64,000 nt of DNA, taken from positions 62,001 to 126,000 of the forward strand of contig NZ_JAMBNO010000009.1 in NCBI RefSeq assembly GCF_023715105.1. The letters run 5' to 3'. Of this stretch, positions 11,969 to 23,462 are shown piece by piece (positions within the stretch are counted from its first letter, which is position 1; the number at the start of each line of letters is the position of its first letter). The notes under the pieces were generated by a model. The model was not told the origin of the DNA. It searched no databases and was given only the letters and a program-made list of their open reading frames with translations. This stretch comes from Hydrogenophaga intermedia (GTDB lineage: Bacteria > Pseudomonadota > Gammaproteobacteria > Burkholderiales > Burkholderiaceae_C). The translations under genes and the position numbers were made by a program.

Positions 11969-12949
11969 TCAGGAGCGACGCTCCAGAAGAGCAGCCGCCA
12001 ATTGTAGCAAAGCGGATTGGTGCTCATTGGCCGGCAGCGACTTGGCCGCCTCCAGTGCCCGCCGTGCTTCGGCTTGCGCCGCCTGCCGGGCCGCCTCCAG
12101 CGCGCCGGTGCTCACGATGATCGACTGGATCGCGGGCAGATGTTCCAGCTGACCATGCTCGATGGCCTCGCGGATGAGCTGGCGCTGCGCATCGCTGGCG
12201 GCCCGCAACGCGCAGATGATGGGCAGGGTCACCTTGCCCTCGCGCAGGTCGTCTCCCAGGTTCTTGCCGAGCTCCTGCGCATCGCCCTCGTAGTCGAGCA
12301 CATCGTCGATCACCTGAAAGGCAGTGCCCAGCGCCTGGCCGTAGGTCGCACAGGCCTGCTCGATCGCCGGGTCGGCACCGGCCAGGATGGGCGCCAGCCG
12401 CGCGCTGGCCTCGAACAGCTTGGCGGTTTTCGAGCGGATGACGCGCAGGTAGTCGTCCTCGCTGATCGAGGCATCGTGCATGTTCATCAGCTGCAGGACT
12501 TCGCCTTCCGCGATGACGTTGGTCGCATCGGACAGCACCTGCATGACCCGCATGTTGTCCACGTCGACCATCATCTGGAAGGCGCGTGAATACAGGAAGT
12601 CGCCCACCAGCACGCTGGCGGCATTGCCGAACACCTGGTTGGCCGTGGCCCGCCCGCGCCGAAGTGTGGATTCGTCGACGACGTCGTCGTGCAGCAGGGT
12701 GGCGGTGTGGATGAATTCAACGACCGCCGCCAGGGTGTGGCGGTGCGGATGCGAACTGCCCAGGGCGCCGCTGACCAGCAGCAGCAGGGCGGGGCGCAGG
12801 CGTTTGCCGCCGGCAGAAATGATGTACTGGGCCACTTCGCGCACCAAGGGCACGTCCGTGGTGAGGCGCGCGCGGATCACCTCGTCGACCTCGGCCATGT
12901 CGGCGCGGATCAGATCAAGCGGTTGGGGCTGGGGGGGCGAGGCAGACAA
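11969..12949 (-). CDS. ispB: Trans-polyprenyl (octaprenyl) diphosphate synthase
   Basis: Elongates farnesyl diphosphate with isopentenyl diphosphate units to make the ubiquinone side chain. The 326-residue product has the two aspartate-rich motifs that bind the Mg-diphosphates: DDVVD at 88-92 and DDVLD at 215-219. The GGKRLRP motif at 48-54 is also present. Residues ahead of the first motif suggest a long-chain synthase; chain length is inferred from family and from ubiquinone genes elsewhere in the window. It is divergent from rplU, as in many proteobacteria. Confidence 0.94.
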   Translation of the reverse strand: MSASPPQPQPLDLIRADMAEVDEVIRARLTTDVPLVREVAQYIISAGGKRLRPALLLLVSGALGSSHPHRHTLAAVVEFIHTATLLHDDVVDESTLRRGRATANQVFGNAASVLVGDFLYSRAFQMMVDVDNMRVMQVLSDATNVIAEGEVLQLMNMHDASISEDDYLRVIRSKTAKLFEASARLAPILAGADPAIEQACATYGQALGTAFQVIDDVLDYEGDAQELGKNLGDDLREGKVTLPIICALRAASDAQRQLIREAIEHGQLEHLPAIQSIIVSTGALEAARQAAQAEARRALEAAKSLPANEHQSALLQLAAALLERRS

Positions 12950-13044
12950 GGAAGTGCCGATCGAAGGGGCTCTGGGCGGGGCAAAGGGGCGCGCGAATTA
13001 TAGAAACCGGTCCGTCTGCGCCTGATCGCCCGCACAACCCGGCC

Positions 13045-13073
13045 CTGGCGAACCGGGGGAAAATAGCTATAAT
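13045..13073 (+). promoter_or_regulatory. Sigma-70 promoter of rplU-rpmA
   Basis: A perfect TATAAT at 13068-13073 is preceded, at a 17-bp spacing, by CTGGCG as a -35 element. Transcription would start near 13080, leaving a leader of about 110 nt before rplU. Confidence 0.7.
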
Positions 13074-13079
13074 CCGCGG

Positions 13080-13103
13080 TTCGGTAGAAATTCGTCTGCC
13101 GAA
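13080..13103 (+). promoter_or_regulatory. Hairpin at the 5' end of the rplU leader RNA
   Basis: The arms TTCGGTAG and CTGCCGAA pair over eight positions (one G-U), with an 8-nt loop. They lie at the predicted 5' end of the transcript. A regulatory or mRNA-stabilising role is inference only. Confidence 0.45.
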
Positions 13104-13188
13104 ACTGGCTGTCGGCGTTGCGCGTTCCCATCGCGCTCTGCGCGTGTCGTGGCGACGCCCAAGGCCAGCCAACTTCGAGAGGATCCCT

Positions 13189-13500
13189 ATGTACGCGGTC
13201 ATAAAAACCGGTGGCAAGCAGTATCGCGTTGCCGCTGGCGAGAAGATCAAAGTAGAACAGATTGCTGCGGATGTGGGCCAGGAGATCGTGTTCAGTGAGG
13301 TTCTGGCGGTCGGCAACGGCACCGAACTCAAGGTGGGCACCCCCTTGGTCTCCGGCGCATCGGTCACGGTGAAAGTCGTGGCGCATGGTCGTCACGACAA
13401 GGTTCGCATCTTCAAGATGCGTCGTCGCAAGCATTATCAGAAGCGCCAGGGTCACCGGCAGAACTTCACCGAGATCGAGATCGCTTCGATCTCGGCTTAA
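13189..13500 (+). CDS. rplU: 50S ribosomal protein L21
   Basis: Large-subunit protein binding 23S rRNA with L20. The 103-residue product begins [14 protein letters not shown], the standard L21 N-terminus, and carries the C-terminal signature [16 protein letters not shown]. The ribosome site GAGAGGA is 6-7 bases upstream. It is first in the rplU-rpmA pair, with rpmA 11 bp downstream. Confidence 0.98.
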   Translation: MYAVIKTGGKQYRVAAGEKIKVEQIAADVGQEIVFSEVLAVGNGTELKVGTPLVSGASVTVKVVAHGRHDKVRIFKMRRRKHYQKRQGHRQNFTEIEIASISA

Positions 13501-13511
13501 GGAGCAGCAAG

Positions 13512-13769
13512 ATGGCACAGAAAAAAGGCGGCGGCTCCACGCGAAACGGCCGCGATTCCAAGCCCAAGATGCTGGGCGTCAAGGCCTTCGGTGGTGAACT
13601 GGTCACGGCCGGTTCCATCATCGTTCGCCAGCGCGGCACCAAGTTCCACCCCGGCACCAACGTCGGTATCGGCAAGGACCACTCCCTGTTCGCTACGACC
13701 GACGGGCATGTGACCTTTGCTGTCAAAGGCGCGCTTGGCCGTCACGTGGTCAGCATCACCCCGGTCTGA
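13512..13769 (+). CDS. rpmA: 50S ribosomal protein L27
   Basis: Large-subunit protein whose N-terminal tail reaches the peptidyl-transferase centre. The 85-residue product starts [16 protein letters not shown], so the tail is not masked by the cleavable extension seen in some Firmicutes. The ribosome site AAGGAGCA precedes the ATG. It is followed 31 bp later by a strong terminator. Confidence 0.98.
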   Translation: MAQKKGGGSTRNGRDSKPKMLGVKAFGGELVTAGSIIVRQRGTKFHPGTNVGIGKDHSLFATTDGHVTFAVKGALGRHVVSITPV

Positions 13770-13800
13770 CCGCCAGGTCAGCCGCGAGGTGATCGCCAAG

Positions 13801-16130
<2,330 letters not shown>

Positions 16131-16150
16131 GAGCCCACAGCGTCAGTCGG

Positions 16151-16663
16151 TTACCGAAACTGATCGGCGCGCCCGTTGCGAAGCGCGTCCAGCATCAGTG
16201 CAGTCGAGCGATTGGCCACTTTGCCATCGCACAAGCCGCCACGCGCCATCTGCAGCGCGCGCCGCGTGGCACCTCGAAAGTCCATCGCCTGCCACGACTC
16301 GTCGGCGCTGCTGCGCCATTGCCGGGCATCCGGATCCCATCGCGCATACACCTTGACCTCCGCGGTCTGGCAGCGCACGCCCTCGTACAGCGCATTGATC
16401 GCGCCACTGCTGCTGCGCGCGATGAACACGTAGCGCACCACACCGTCTTCGCCCACGCTGAGGGTCTGTGGGTCGATCGCGTAGCGCAACGTGGTCGTGT
16501 TGCCGAGGCGAAACTCGACCGCGCGGTCTGCGCTCCAGGTGGCGGGTGGCGCCGTGGGCGCCTCGGTCCAGGGTGCGGGCTCGTCCACCTGTGCCCAGGT
16601 GGGCGTGGCGGCGATGGCCCAGGCCGCGGCGACGGCGGCGAGCCGGATGGTGGTGAATGTCAT
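16151..16663 (-). CDS. CNP1-like family exported protein
   Basis: A 170-residue protein with a clear N-terminal signal peptide (hydrophobic [16 protein letters not shown], likely cut before QVDEPAP). The mature part resembles the CNP1-like family of betaproteobacterial exported proteins, whose function is unknown. Two cysteines in the mature part (GVRCQTAEV and [10 protein letters not shown]) could form a disulfide. It overlaps the rppH stop by 4 bases, so it is probably translated together with RppH. Confidence 0.75.
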   Translation of the reverse strand: MTFTTIRLAAVAAAWAIAATPTWAQVDEPAPWTEAPTAPPATWSADRAVEFRLGNTTTLRYAIDPQTLSVGEDGVVRYVFIARSSSGAINALYEGVRCQTAEVKVYARWDPDARQWRSSADESWQAMDFRGATRRALQMARGGLCDGKVANRSTALMLDALRNGRADQFR

Positions 16664-17292
16664 TCGGATCCGGTGTCGAGCAAGCGGGTGTCTGGGCCTG
16701 GTACGGGATCGAAGCTGCCGCCCGGCGGCAACTCGATGCCCATCGGTGCGGTCTGCGGGCCGAAGTCGCCCGCATGCCCGCGGCCGCCGTGGCGCAGATA
16801 CCGGTTGCGCTGGCTGTCCACCCGCGGCAGGTATCGCGACAGTTCGGTGAGTGCCATTTCGTATACGCCGCGCTTGAACTCGACCACCACGTCCAGCGGC
16901 ACCCAGTAGTCGTTCCAGCGCCAGGCGTCGAACTCGGGGTGGTTGGTGGCGCGCAGGTTCAACTGCCAGTCCTGTGCGACCAGTCGCAGCAGGTACCAGA
17001 TCTGCTTCTGGCCCTTGTAGTGGCCGCGCGCATCCCGACGGATGAAGCGGTCCGGCACTTCGTAGCGCAACCAGTCCCGCGTGCGGGCCACGATGCTCAC
17101 GTGCTCGGGGCGCAGACCGACTTCCTCGTGCAATTCCCGGTACATCGCCTGCTCGGGCGTCTCGCCCCGGTCGATGCCGCCTTGCGGAAACTGCCAGGAA
17201 TGGGAGCGGATGCGCTTGCCCCAGAACACCTGGTTCTTCTGGTTGAGCAGAATGATGCCGACATTGGGCCTGAAACCCTCTCTGTCAAGCAT
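16660..17292 (-). CDS. rppH: RNA pyrophosphohydrolase RppH
   Basis: Removes pyrophosphate from 5'-triphosphate mRNA ends and so starts 5'-end-dependent decay. The Nudix box runs from GGID to EEVGL at residues 38-60, in the typical RppH context [14 protein letters not shown]. The family N-terminus [16 protein letters not shown] fixes the start at the ATG with a GAGG ribosome site; a TTG two codons earlier is unlikely. At 210 residues it is longer than the E. coli protein (176) because of a proline/glycine-rich C-terminal tail of about 50 residues without a known motif. Confidence 0.94.
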   Translation of the reverse strand: MLDREGFRPNVGIILLNQKNQVFWGKRIRSHSWQFPQGGIDRGETPEQAMYRELHEEVGLRPEHVSIVARTRDWLRYEVPDRFIRRDARGHYKGQKQIWYLLRLVAQDWQLNLRATNHPEFDAWRWNDYWVPLDVVVEFKRGVYEMALTELSRYLPRVDSQRNRYLRHGGRGHAGDFGPQTAPMGIELPPGGSFDPVPGPDTRLLDTGSE

Positions 17293-17463
17293 AATCAACC
17301 TCGGATTTTTGAACTGTGGTCATTATGCCTCGCCCCCTGTGGGAAGCGAAGTGACCACACACCGCTCAAGCCCGCGCACCGCCTAGGGAAAACCCGCCAG
17401 CGCCCCGCGCGTCCCCCACCCGAACGCAGCCACCGTGCACCGAAACGGCGCCCCATCCTGTTC

Positions 17464-19209
17464 ATGAAAGCCAGTCAGTTCCTCATCACCACGCTCAAGG
17501 AAGCCCCCGCCGACGCCGAGGTGGTGAGTCACCGGCTCATGACGCGCGCCGGCATGGTCCGCAAGCTGGGTGCCGGCATCTACAACTACATGCCCATGGG
17601 CCTGCGCGTGATCCGCAAGATCGAGAACATCGTGCGCGAGGAGATGAACCGCGCCGGGGCGGTGGAGATGACGATGCCGGTGGTTCAGCCCGCCGAGCTC
17701 TGGCAGGAAACCGGCCGCTTCGAGAAGATGGGGCCCGAGCTGCTGCGCATCAAGGACCGCCATGATCGCGACTTCGTCGTCCAGCCCACCAGCGAGGAGG
17801 TGGTGACGGACGTGGCGCGCCAGGAACTGCGCAGCTACAAGCTGCTGCCGCGCAACCTGTACCAGATCCAGACCAAGTTTCGCGACGAGCGCCGTCCCCG
17901 CTTTGGCCTCATGCGCGGACGCGAGTTCATCATGAAGGACGCCTACAGCTTCGATCGTGACGAGGCCGGCGCCAAGGCGAGCTACCAGGCCATGGCCGCG
18001 GCCTACCGCCGCATCTTCGATCGCTTCGGTCTGCGCTACCGCGCCGTCGCGGCCGACAGCGGCGCCATCGGGGGCGATCTGAGCGAGGAGTTCCAGGTGA
18101 TCGCCGCTACCGGCGAGGACGCGATCGTGTATTGCCCGAACAGCGACTACGCCGCCAATATGGAAAAGGCCGAGGCGCTGGCGCCCACCGGCCCGCGGCC
18201 CGCGCCGGCCAATCCGCTCACGCGCACGCCCACGCCGGGCAAGGCCACCTGCGCCGACGTCGCTGCGCTGCTGGGCGTACCACTGGCCACGACGGTCAAG
18301 TCAATCGTGCTCGCCACCGACGAACTCGACGAGGCCGGCGAGGTGGTGAAGTCAACGGTCTGGTTGCTGCTGCTGCGTGGCGATCACGACATGAACGAGG
18401 TCAAGGTTGCCAAGGTGGCGGGCCTGGACAAGGGCTTTCGTTTTGCCACCGTGCCCGAGATCGAGGCCCACTTCGGCTGCAAGCCGGGCTACCTCGGCCC
18501 CATCGGCCTGAAGCAGCCGGTGCGGTTGGTGGTGGACCGCGAAGTGGCGGTGATGGCCGACTGGATCTGCGGCGGCAACGAGATTGACGTGCACCTGACC
18601 GGCGTGAACTGGGGCCGCGACCTGCCCGAGCCGACACAGGTGGCCGACATTCGCAATGTGGTCGAGGGTGACCCCTCGCCCGACGGCAAAGGCGCGCTCG
18701 CCATCGAGCGTGGTATCGAGGTCGGGCATGTGTTCTACCTGGGCACCAAGTACAGCAAGGCCATGAACGCCACCTTCCTGGACGAAGACGGCAAGCCCAA
18801 GCATTTCGAGATGGGGTGCTACGGCATCGGCATCACGCGCCTGCCGGCGGCCGCCATCGAGCAGAACCACGACGAGCGCGGCATCGTCTGGCCGGACGCG
18901 ATCGCGCCGTTCACGGTCGTGGTGTGCCCGATCGGCATGGACCGCAGTGCCGATGTGAAGGCCGCGGCCGACAATCTCTACATGCAACTCCTGAACGACG
19001 GTGTGGACGTGATCCTCGACGACCGCGGCGAGCGCCCGGGCGCGATGTTTGCCGACTGGGAGCTGATCGGCGTGCCGCACCGCATCACCATTGGCGACCG
19101 TGGCCTCAAGGCCGGTGAGGTGGAATACCAGCACCGCCGCGACAGCGCCGCCACCGCGGTCAAACTCGCCGACATCGTGGCCCACGTGAAGGGCCGTCTG
19201 CAGGCATGA
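17464..19209 (+). CDS. proS: Prolyl-tRNA synthetase (bacterial, with YbaK editing domain)
   Basis: Class II synthetase charging tRNA-Pro. At 581 residues it is the long bacterial form. The class II core motifs are visible ([14 protein letters not shown], the motif 2 region [17 protein letters not shown], and motif 3 GIGITRL). The inserted YbaK-type editing domain at about 240-400 removes mischarged alanine. The anticodon-binding domain is at the C-terminus. The ATG giving MKASQFLI matches the family. Divergent from rppH with 171 bp between them, in which no clear promoter is seen. Confidence 0.97.
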   Translation: MKASQFLITTLKEAPADAEVVSHRLMTRAGMVRKLGAGIYNYMPMGLRVIRKIENIVREEMNRAGAVEMTMPVVQPAELWQETGRFEKMGPELLRIKDRHDRDFVVQPTSEEVVTDVARQELRSYKLLPRNLYQIQTKFRDERRPRFGLMRGREFIMKDAYSFDRDEAGAKASYQAMAAAYRRIFDRFGLRYRAVAADSGAIGGDLSEEFQVIAATGEDAIVYCPNSDYAANMEKAEALAPTGPRPAPANPLTRTPTPGKATCADVAALLGVPLATTVKSIVLATDELDEAGEVVKSTVWLLLLRGDHDMNEVKVAKVAGLDKGFRFATVPEIEAHFGCKPGYLGPIGLKQPVRLVVDREVAVMADWICGGNEIDVHLTGVNWGRDLPEPTQVADIRNVVEGDPSPDGKGALAIERGIEVGHVFYLGTKYSKAMNATFLDEDGKPKHFEMGCYGIGITRLPAAAIEQNHDERGIVWPDAIAPFTVVVCPIGMDRSADVKAAADNLYMQLLNDGVDVILDDRGERPGAMFADWELIGVPHRITIGDRGLKAGEVEYQHRRDSAATAVKLADIVAHVKGRLQA

Positions 19210-19832
19210 AGCTGCCGGGCTGGACGCGTCGCGACAGCCTGCTCGGGCTGGTATCGGTCGGTGCGTCGGCCTGGCTGCCCACCGTGCACGCCGGTCAGGT
19301 GGAGGAACCCCTGGCCGACTCGGTGCGCGGGGCGTTGCGCATGGCCATCGAGTCCGCCGGACCGCCCAACCACGAACTGCTCCCGCAGGCATCCCGCGAG
19401 CGCTTCGAACGGTGGAGTCGCGACATCGGTCCGCGACTGGCCCGGCAGAAAAGTCACCCGCTCGAGCGCGATGAATTCCTGCGAACCGTCTGGTACTACG
19501 CCACCCGCCAGGGCCTGGACCCGACCATGGTGATGGGCGTGATCCAGGTCGAGAGCGCGTTCCGCAAGTTCGCGGTGTCGGTCGTGGGTGCGCGCGGCTA
19601 CATGCAGGTCATGCCGTTTTGGGCGCGGCTCATCGGCAACGGTGACGCCAGTCTCCTGTTCCAGCTCAACGCCAACATCAGCTTCGGTTGCGTGATCCTG
19701 CGTCACTACCTCGACCGCGAGCGTGGCGACACCTTCTACGCGCTGGGGCGCTACAACGGCAGCCGCGGCCGCGCGCCGTACCCGAACGCGGTGTACGCCG
19801 CGATGCGCCGCTGGGCGCACCCCGACGCTTGA
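19206..19832 (+). CDS. Lytic transglycosylase (SLT-type) with Tat-like signal
   Basis: Cleaves the MurNAc-GlcNAc bond of peptidoglycan in the periplasm. The 208-residue protein has the SLT catalytic core: Glu116 in [19 protein letters not shown], and the YNGS segment near the end, a variant of the usual YNAG. The N-terminus [19 protein letters not shown] matches a twin-arginine signal, which is unusual for this family. It overlaps proS by 4 bases (ATGA). The substrate-level role (recycling or secretion apparatus insertion) is unknown. Confidence 0.88.
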   Translation: MKLPGWTRRDSLLGLVSVGASAWLPTVHAGQVEEPLADSVRGALRMAIESAGPPNHELLPQASRERFERWSRDIGPRLARQKSHPLERDEFLRTVWYYATRQGLDPTMVMGVIQVESAFRKFAVSVVGARGYMQVMPFWARLIGNGDASLLFQLNANISFGCVILRHYLDRERGDTFYALGRYNGSRGRAPYPNAVYAAMRRWAHPDA

Positions 19833-19838
19833 CAGAGC

Positions 19839-19925
19839 ACCCCCCCGCCGCGCTGCGCGCGACCCCCTCAAGGGGGCGATGCCTGCGGCCTGGCGAAGCC
19901 AGTTCCGCGGCATCCCTCGGTTAGG
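19839..19925. repeat. Palindromic intergenic repeat, Comamonadaceae type
   Basis: The convergent gap between the transglycosylase and the AAA ATPase holds two nested palindromes: CCCCC-TCAA-GGGGG (19863-19876), and an imperfect stem opening with GATGCC (19878-19883) and closing with GGCATC (19909-19914) around CTGGC-GAA-GCCAG. From memory this resembles a repeat scattered between genes in Comamonadaceae genomes; only one copy was noticed here. It may act as a bidirectional terminator. Confidence 0.6.
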
Positions 19926-19943
19926 GCCGCCTCATTCGCGTAG

Positions 19944-20951
19944 TTATTGCAGAAAGCCGATGCGGCCTTTGCCAGGGCCGCCGCGGGGGAGGTCGTCGGG
20001 TTCTATGGTGTAGCGGCTGGCCAGGCGTGCGTTGCCGAAGGCGGTGACCAGCGCGCGGCGCATCTCGCGCGGCGGCAGGCTGCCCAGGAGGTCGAGCACG
20101 TCGGCCGCCGGTTCGGGGTCGAAACGCTGGCCCCAGTCGTGTTCACCGCGAATGCCTCGGTACAGGTTGGCGGCGATCTTTCGGGCGGCTTCGGGCGATG
20201 GCGCCTGGATCTCGAACACGTTCATGCGGTTGAGAATGGGCTCGGGGATGGCGCGCTCGTCGTTGGCGGTGGTGACCCAGATCACCTGGCTGGCGTCGAT
20301 CGGCACCTCGGCGAACTCGTCCACAAAGCTCTGCGCCGTGTCGTGCTCGAGCAGGCTGTAGAGCGCGCCCAGCGGGTCGTACTGGGCTTCGCCCGCCGCC
20401 TTGTCGATCTCGTCCACCACGATCACCGGGTTGGCGTACTGCCCATCGACCAGCGCCTCGAACACCTTGCCCGGGCGGGCGCCTTTCCACTGCGATGACG
20501 AACCTGAGAGCAGCCAGCCCGCGGTCATGCTGCTCATGGGCACGAGGTTCATGCTGGTGCCCAACAGTTCCGCGATCTGGCGTGCGAAGTGGGTCTTGCC
20601 CACGCCGGGGGGGCCCAGCAGCAGCATGGGCGTGAGCTCCAGGCTGTCACGGCTGTCCTGGCTCAGCGCCACGTGGCGCTTCACGTCGTCCAGCGCTTCA
20701 CCAAAATTGGGCATCAGGTCGTAGAGCGGCGCCATGTCGGGCACGCCCGAGGGCTTGACGGCAAAGCGCTGCGGGCCCCGCTCGAGCATGCGCTGCCAGG
20801 TGTTGCGCAGGCTTTCGTGCTCGCGGTCGTTGCCGCTGGCCTGCAACTTGGCGAGCTTGCGTTCCACCTCCTCGGGTTTGAACACGCTGCGCATCTGGGC
20901 GATGGGCAGGCCCAGGGGAGGGGATGCAACCAGGCTGCGTGAGCTGCTCAT
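19944..20951 (-). CDS. AAA family ATPase (stand-alone, no protease domain)
   Basis: A 335-residue ATPase. Walker A GPPGVGKTH, Walker B VIVVDEIDKA, sensor 1 VIWVTTANDE and an arginine-finger-like ILNRMNVFE segment place it near the Lon/MoxR-type AAA proteins. There is no protease, zinc or membrane domain. The first 120 residues are charged and helical. The ATG giving MSSSRSLVA follows a GAAGGAG ribosome site; a longer start is less likely. No partner gene adjoins it: it sits alone between the convergent transglycosylase gene and the grxD terminator. The function is not known. Confidence 0.8.
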   Translation of the reverse strand: MSSSRSLVASPPLGLPIAQMRSVFKPEEVERKLAKLQASGNDREHESLRNTWQRMLERGPQRFAVKPSGVPDMAPLYDLMPNFGEALDDVKRHVALSQDSRDSLELTPMLLLGPPGVGKTHFARQIAELLGTSMNLVPMSSMTAGWLLSGSSSQWKGARPGKVFEALVDGQYANPVIVVDEIDKAAGEAQYDPLGALYSLLEHDTAQSFVDEFAEVPIDASQVIWVTTANDERAIPEPILNRMNVFEIQAPSPEAARKIAANLYRGIRGEHDWGQRFDPEPAADVLDLLGSLPPREMRRALVTAFGNARLASRYTIEPDDLPRGGPGKGRIGFLQ

Positions 20952-21065
20952 GGAACTCTCCTTCAAGCGGTTCGGCACTTTCATTCAAGCACAGTCCGTG
21001 CCCGCCTTGAACCCCGAACAGGACCGGGAAATCCCCGCTTGTGTTCACTTTGCTCGCGCACGTGA

Positions 21066-21101
21066 CCAAAAGCACGAAGCCGCCTCGCGGGCGGCTTCGT
21101 G
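21066..21101 (-). terminator. Terminator of the hemA-prfA-prmC-grxD operon
   Basis: A perfect 12-bp inverted repeat CACGAAGCCGCC / GGCGGCTTCGTG with loop TCGCG lies 19 bp after the grxD stop. On the minus strand it is followed by CTTTTGG. The U-run is short but the stem is very stable. Confidence 0.75.
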
Positions 21102-21119
21102 TGTGGCGCGAACGGGCGC

Positions 21120-21443
21120 TCAGCCCTGCGAACCCAGTACCTGCTGCAACTCGCCCGATTGGTACATCTCCATCATGATGTCCGAGCCGCCGATGAACTC
21201 GCCCTTGACGTAGAGCTGCGGGATGGTGGGCCAGTTGCTGTATTCCTTGATGCCCTGGCGGATGGCCTCGTCCTCGAGCACGTTGACGGTAACGAGGGAC
21301 TTCGGGTCCACGCCGCTGGCCTTGAGGATCTGGATCGCGCGGCCCGAGAAGCCGCACATGGGGAAGCTCGCGTTGCCCTTCATGAAGAGCACGACGTCGT
21401 TGGACTTGACCAGTTGGTCAATGCGGGTCTGGGTGTCGCTCAT
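21120..21443 (-). CDS. grxD: Monothiol glutaredoxin GrxD
   Basis: Monothiol CGFS-type glutaredoxin that carries and delivers [2Fe-2S] clusters together with BolA-type partners. The product has 107 residues with the active motif CGFS at 30-33. [16 protein letters not shown] and the GGSDI segment form the glutathione site. It is the last gene of the hemA operon, a placement seen widely in betaproteobacteria. Confidence 0.96.
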   Translation of the reverse strand: MSDTQTRIDQLVKSNDVVLFMKGNASFPMCGFSGRAIQILKASGVDPKSLVTVNVLEDEAIRQGIKEYSNWPTIPQLYVKGEFIGGSDIMMEMYQSGELQQVLGSQG

Positions 21444-21489
21444 GGGATGGATTCCTGTGCAAGCCGGCAGCGGGCCGGCGATAGGGCGA

Positions 21490-22323
21490 TTATCGCGCCG
21501 CCGGCCAGCGCCCGCCGCTGCAGCGCACGATGCCCGCCAGATCGGTGCGGCCACCGACGGCCTCGAAGCCGCGCTCGCGCAGCAAGGCCTGCACCGCGGC
21601 GCCCTGGTCGTGGCCGTGTTCCAGCAGGAGCCAGCCGCCGGGCAACAGGGCGTCGGGCGCCTGCTTCACGATGGCGCGGATGTCGTCCAGGCCGTCCGCG
21701 CCAGCCGTCAGGGCGCCGATGGGCTCGTGTGCCAAGCCCGGCAGGTGGGGGTCGCCTTCGGCAATGTACGGCGGGTTGCTGACGATCAGGTCGAAGCGCT
21801 CGCCCGGCGTGGCCGCCAGCCAGCCGCCCTGGTGCAGGGCGAGCTCCAGGCCCAGGCGCGCGGCGTTCTCGCGCGCCACGGCCAGCGCGTCTGCACTGGC
21901 ATCGCTGGCGTGCATGCGCAGCGCGGGGCGCTGGTGTTTCAGGGCCAGCGCGATCGCGCCGCTGCCGGTACCCAGATCGATCACCCGCGCCGCGGGGGGG
22001 CGCTCGGCCAGCACGTCCAGCGCCCACTGCACCAGGGTCTCGGTGTCGGGCCGCGGGGCGAGCACGCGCCGGTCCACCCGCAAGGGCAGGCCGAAGAACG
22101 CCTGCTCGCCGCGCAGGTAGGCCATGGGCTCGCCCGCGCGGTGGCGGGCCAGCAGGGCGTCCAGCCGTGTGCTGGCGTTGGCATCGAGCGTCTGATCATC
22201 ATGCGCCGTCAGCCAGGCGCGGTCGTGCGGGTCGCGGCCCAGCGCCAGCAGCAGCAGTTGCTGCGCCTCCAGGCGCGGCAGGCCGGCGGCCTGCAAGGCG
22301 GTGAGCCGGGCCGCCAGGGTCAT
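21490..22323 (-). CDS. prmC: Release factor glutamine methyltransferase PrmC
   Basis: Methylates the GGQ glutamine of release factors RF1 and RF2 using S-adenosylmethionine. The 277-residue enzyme has a helical N-terminal domain, the SAM site [15 protein letters not shown] near 114-128, and the catalytic NPPY motif at 183-186. It overlaps its substrate gene prfA by 4 bases (ATGA), the classic arrangement. Confidence 0.97.
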   Translation of the reverse strand: MTLAARLTALQAAGLPRLEAQQLLLLALGRDPHDRAWLTAHDDQTLDANASTRLDALLARHRAGEPMAYLRGEQAFFGLPLRVDRRVLAPRPDTETLVQWALDVLAERPPAARVIDLGTGSGAIALALKHQRPALRMHASDASADALAVARENAARLGLELALHQGGWLAATPGERFDLIVSNPPYIAEGDPHLPGLAHEPIGALTAGADGLDDIRAIVKQAPDALLPGGWLLLEHGHDQGAAVQALLRERGFEAVGGRTDLAGIVRCSGGRWPAAR

Positions 22324-23405
22324 GGCGCGCTGTGTTCGAGCTCGGCCATCAGCTCGGCACCCCGCGCCACCTGCAACGCGCGCACCACCTCGTCGAGTTC
22401 GCCCTCCATCACGCTCGTGAGTTGGTAGATCGTGAGGTTGATGCGGTGGTCGGTGAGCCGGCCCTGCGGGAAGTTGTAAGTGCGGATGCGGTCGCTGCGG
22501 TCGCCGCTGCCGATCAGGCCCTTGCGCGTGGCGGCTTCCTTGGCGGCCCGCTCGGCGCGGTCCTTCTCGCGCAGGCGCGCGGCCAGCACCTGCAGCGCCT
22601 TGGCCTTGTTGCTGTGCTGGCTGCGCCCGTCCTGACATTCGGCGGTGATGCCGGTGGGCAGGTGCGTCACGCGCACGGCCGAGTCGGTCTTGTTGATGTG
22701 CTGGCCACCCGCGCCGCTGGCGCGGAAGGTGTCGATGCGCAGCTCGGCCGGGTTGAGCTCGATCGCCTGCGTCTCGTCGGGCTCGGGCATCACCGCCACT
22801 GTGGCGGCGCTGGTGTGGATGCGACCCTGTGCCTCGGTGGCCGGCACGCGCTGCACGCGGTGGCCGCCCGATTCGAAGCGCAAGCGGCCGTAGGCACCGT
22901 CGCCCTCGATGCGCAGCACCACCTCCTTGTACCCGCCGAGTTCCGCGGGCGATTCGCTCATGACCTCCACGCGCCAGCCCTGGCGCTCGGCATAGCGGGT
23001 GTACAGGCGCGCCAGATCGCCCGCGAACAGGGCGGACTCGTCGCCGCCGGTGCCCGCGCGGATTTCCACGAAGGCATTGCGCGCATCGTCCGGGTCGCGC
23101 GGCAGCAGTAGGGTCTGCAGCTCGGTGTCGAGCGTGGCAAGGTCGGCCTCGCAGGCGGTGATCTCCTCGCGCGCCATGTCGGCCATCTCCGGGTCGCGCA
23201 GCAGGGCTTGCGCGGCGTCCAGATCGGCTTCGCGCTGCAGGAAGCGTTCGTACACGGACACCACCTCGCTGGCCTCCGCGTGTTCCTTGCTCAGGGCGCG
23301 AAAGCGCGCCATGTCGTCCACCACGTCGGCGGCCGAGAGCAGGGCGTCAAGTTCGTGCAGGCGCGCGCGCAGGCGTTGCAGGGAGCTACGGACGAAGGGT
23401 TTCAT
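22320..23405 (-). CDS. prfA: Peptide chain release factor 1
   Basis: Recognises UAA and UAG stop codons and triggers peptide release. The 361-residue product has the PAT tripeptide (codon recognition) at 188-190 and the GGQ motif at 233-235, within [16 protein letters not shown]. It is second in the hemA operon, 57 bp after hemA. Confidence 0.98.
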   Translation of the reverse strand: MKPFVRSSLQRLRARLHELDALLSAADVVDDMARFRALSKEHAEASEVVSVYERFLQREADLDAAQALLRDPEMADMAREEITACEADLATLDTELQTLLLPRDPDDARNAFVEIRAGTGGDESALFAGDLARLYTRYAERQGWRVEVMSESPAELGGYKEVVLRIEGDGAYGRLRFESGGHRVQRVPATEAQGRIHTSAATVAVMPEPDETQAIELNPAELRIDTFRASGAGGQHINKTDSAVRVTHLPTGITAECQDGRSQHSNKAKALQVLAARLREKDRAERAAKEAATRKGLIGSGDRSDRIRTYNFPQGRLTDHRINLTIYQLTSVMEGELDEVVRALQVARGAELMAELEHSAP

Positions 23406-23462
23406 GGGCGCGGCATGGCGTGCGCAAGCCCGCGGCAGCCGCCCGGGCGTGCGGTGTGCGGT

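Noticed and set aside
13080-13188. A small upstream open frame in the rplU leader (GTG/ATG-like codons)
   Set aside because: No ribosome site and no conserved-looking peptide; the in-frame extension of rplU upstream of MYAVIKTGG is not protein-like.
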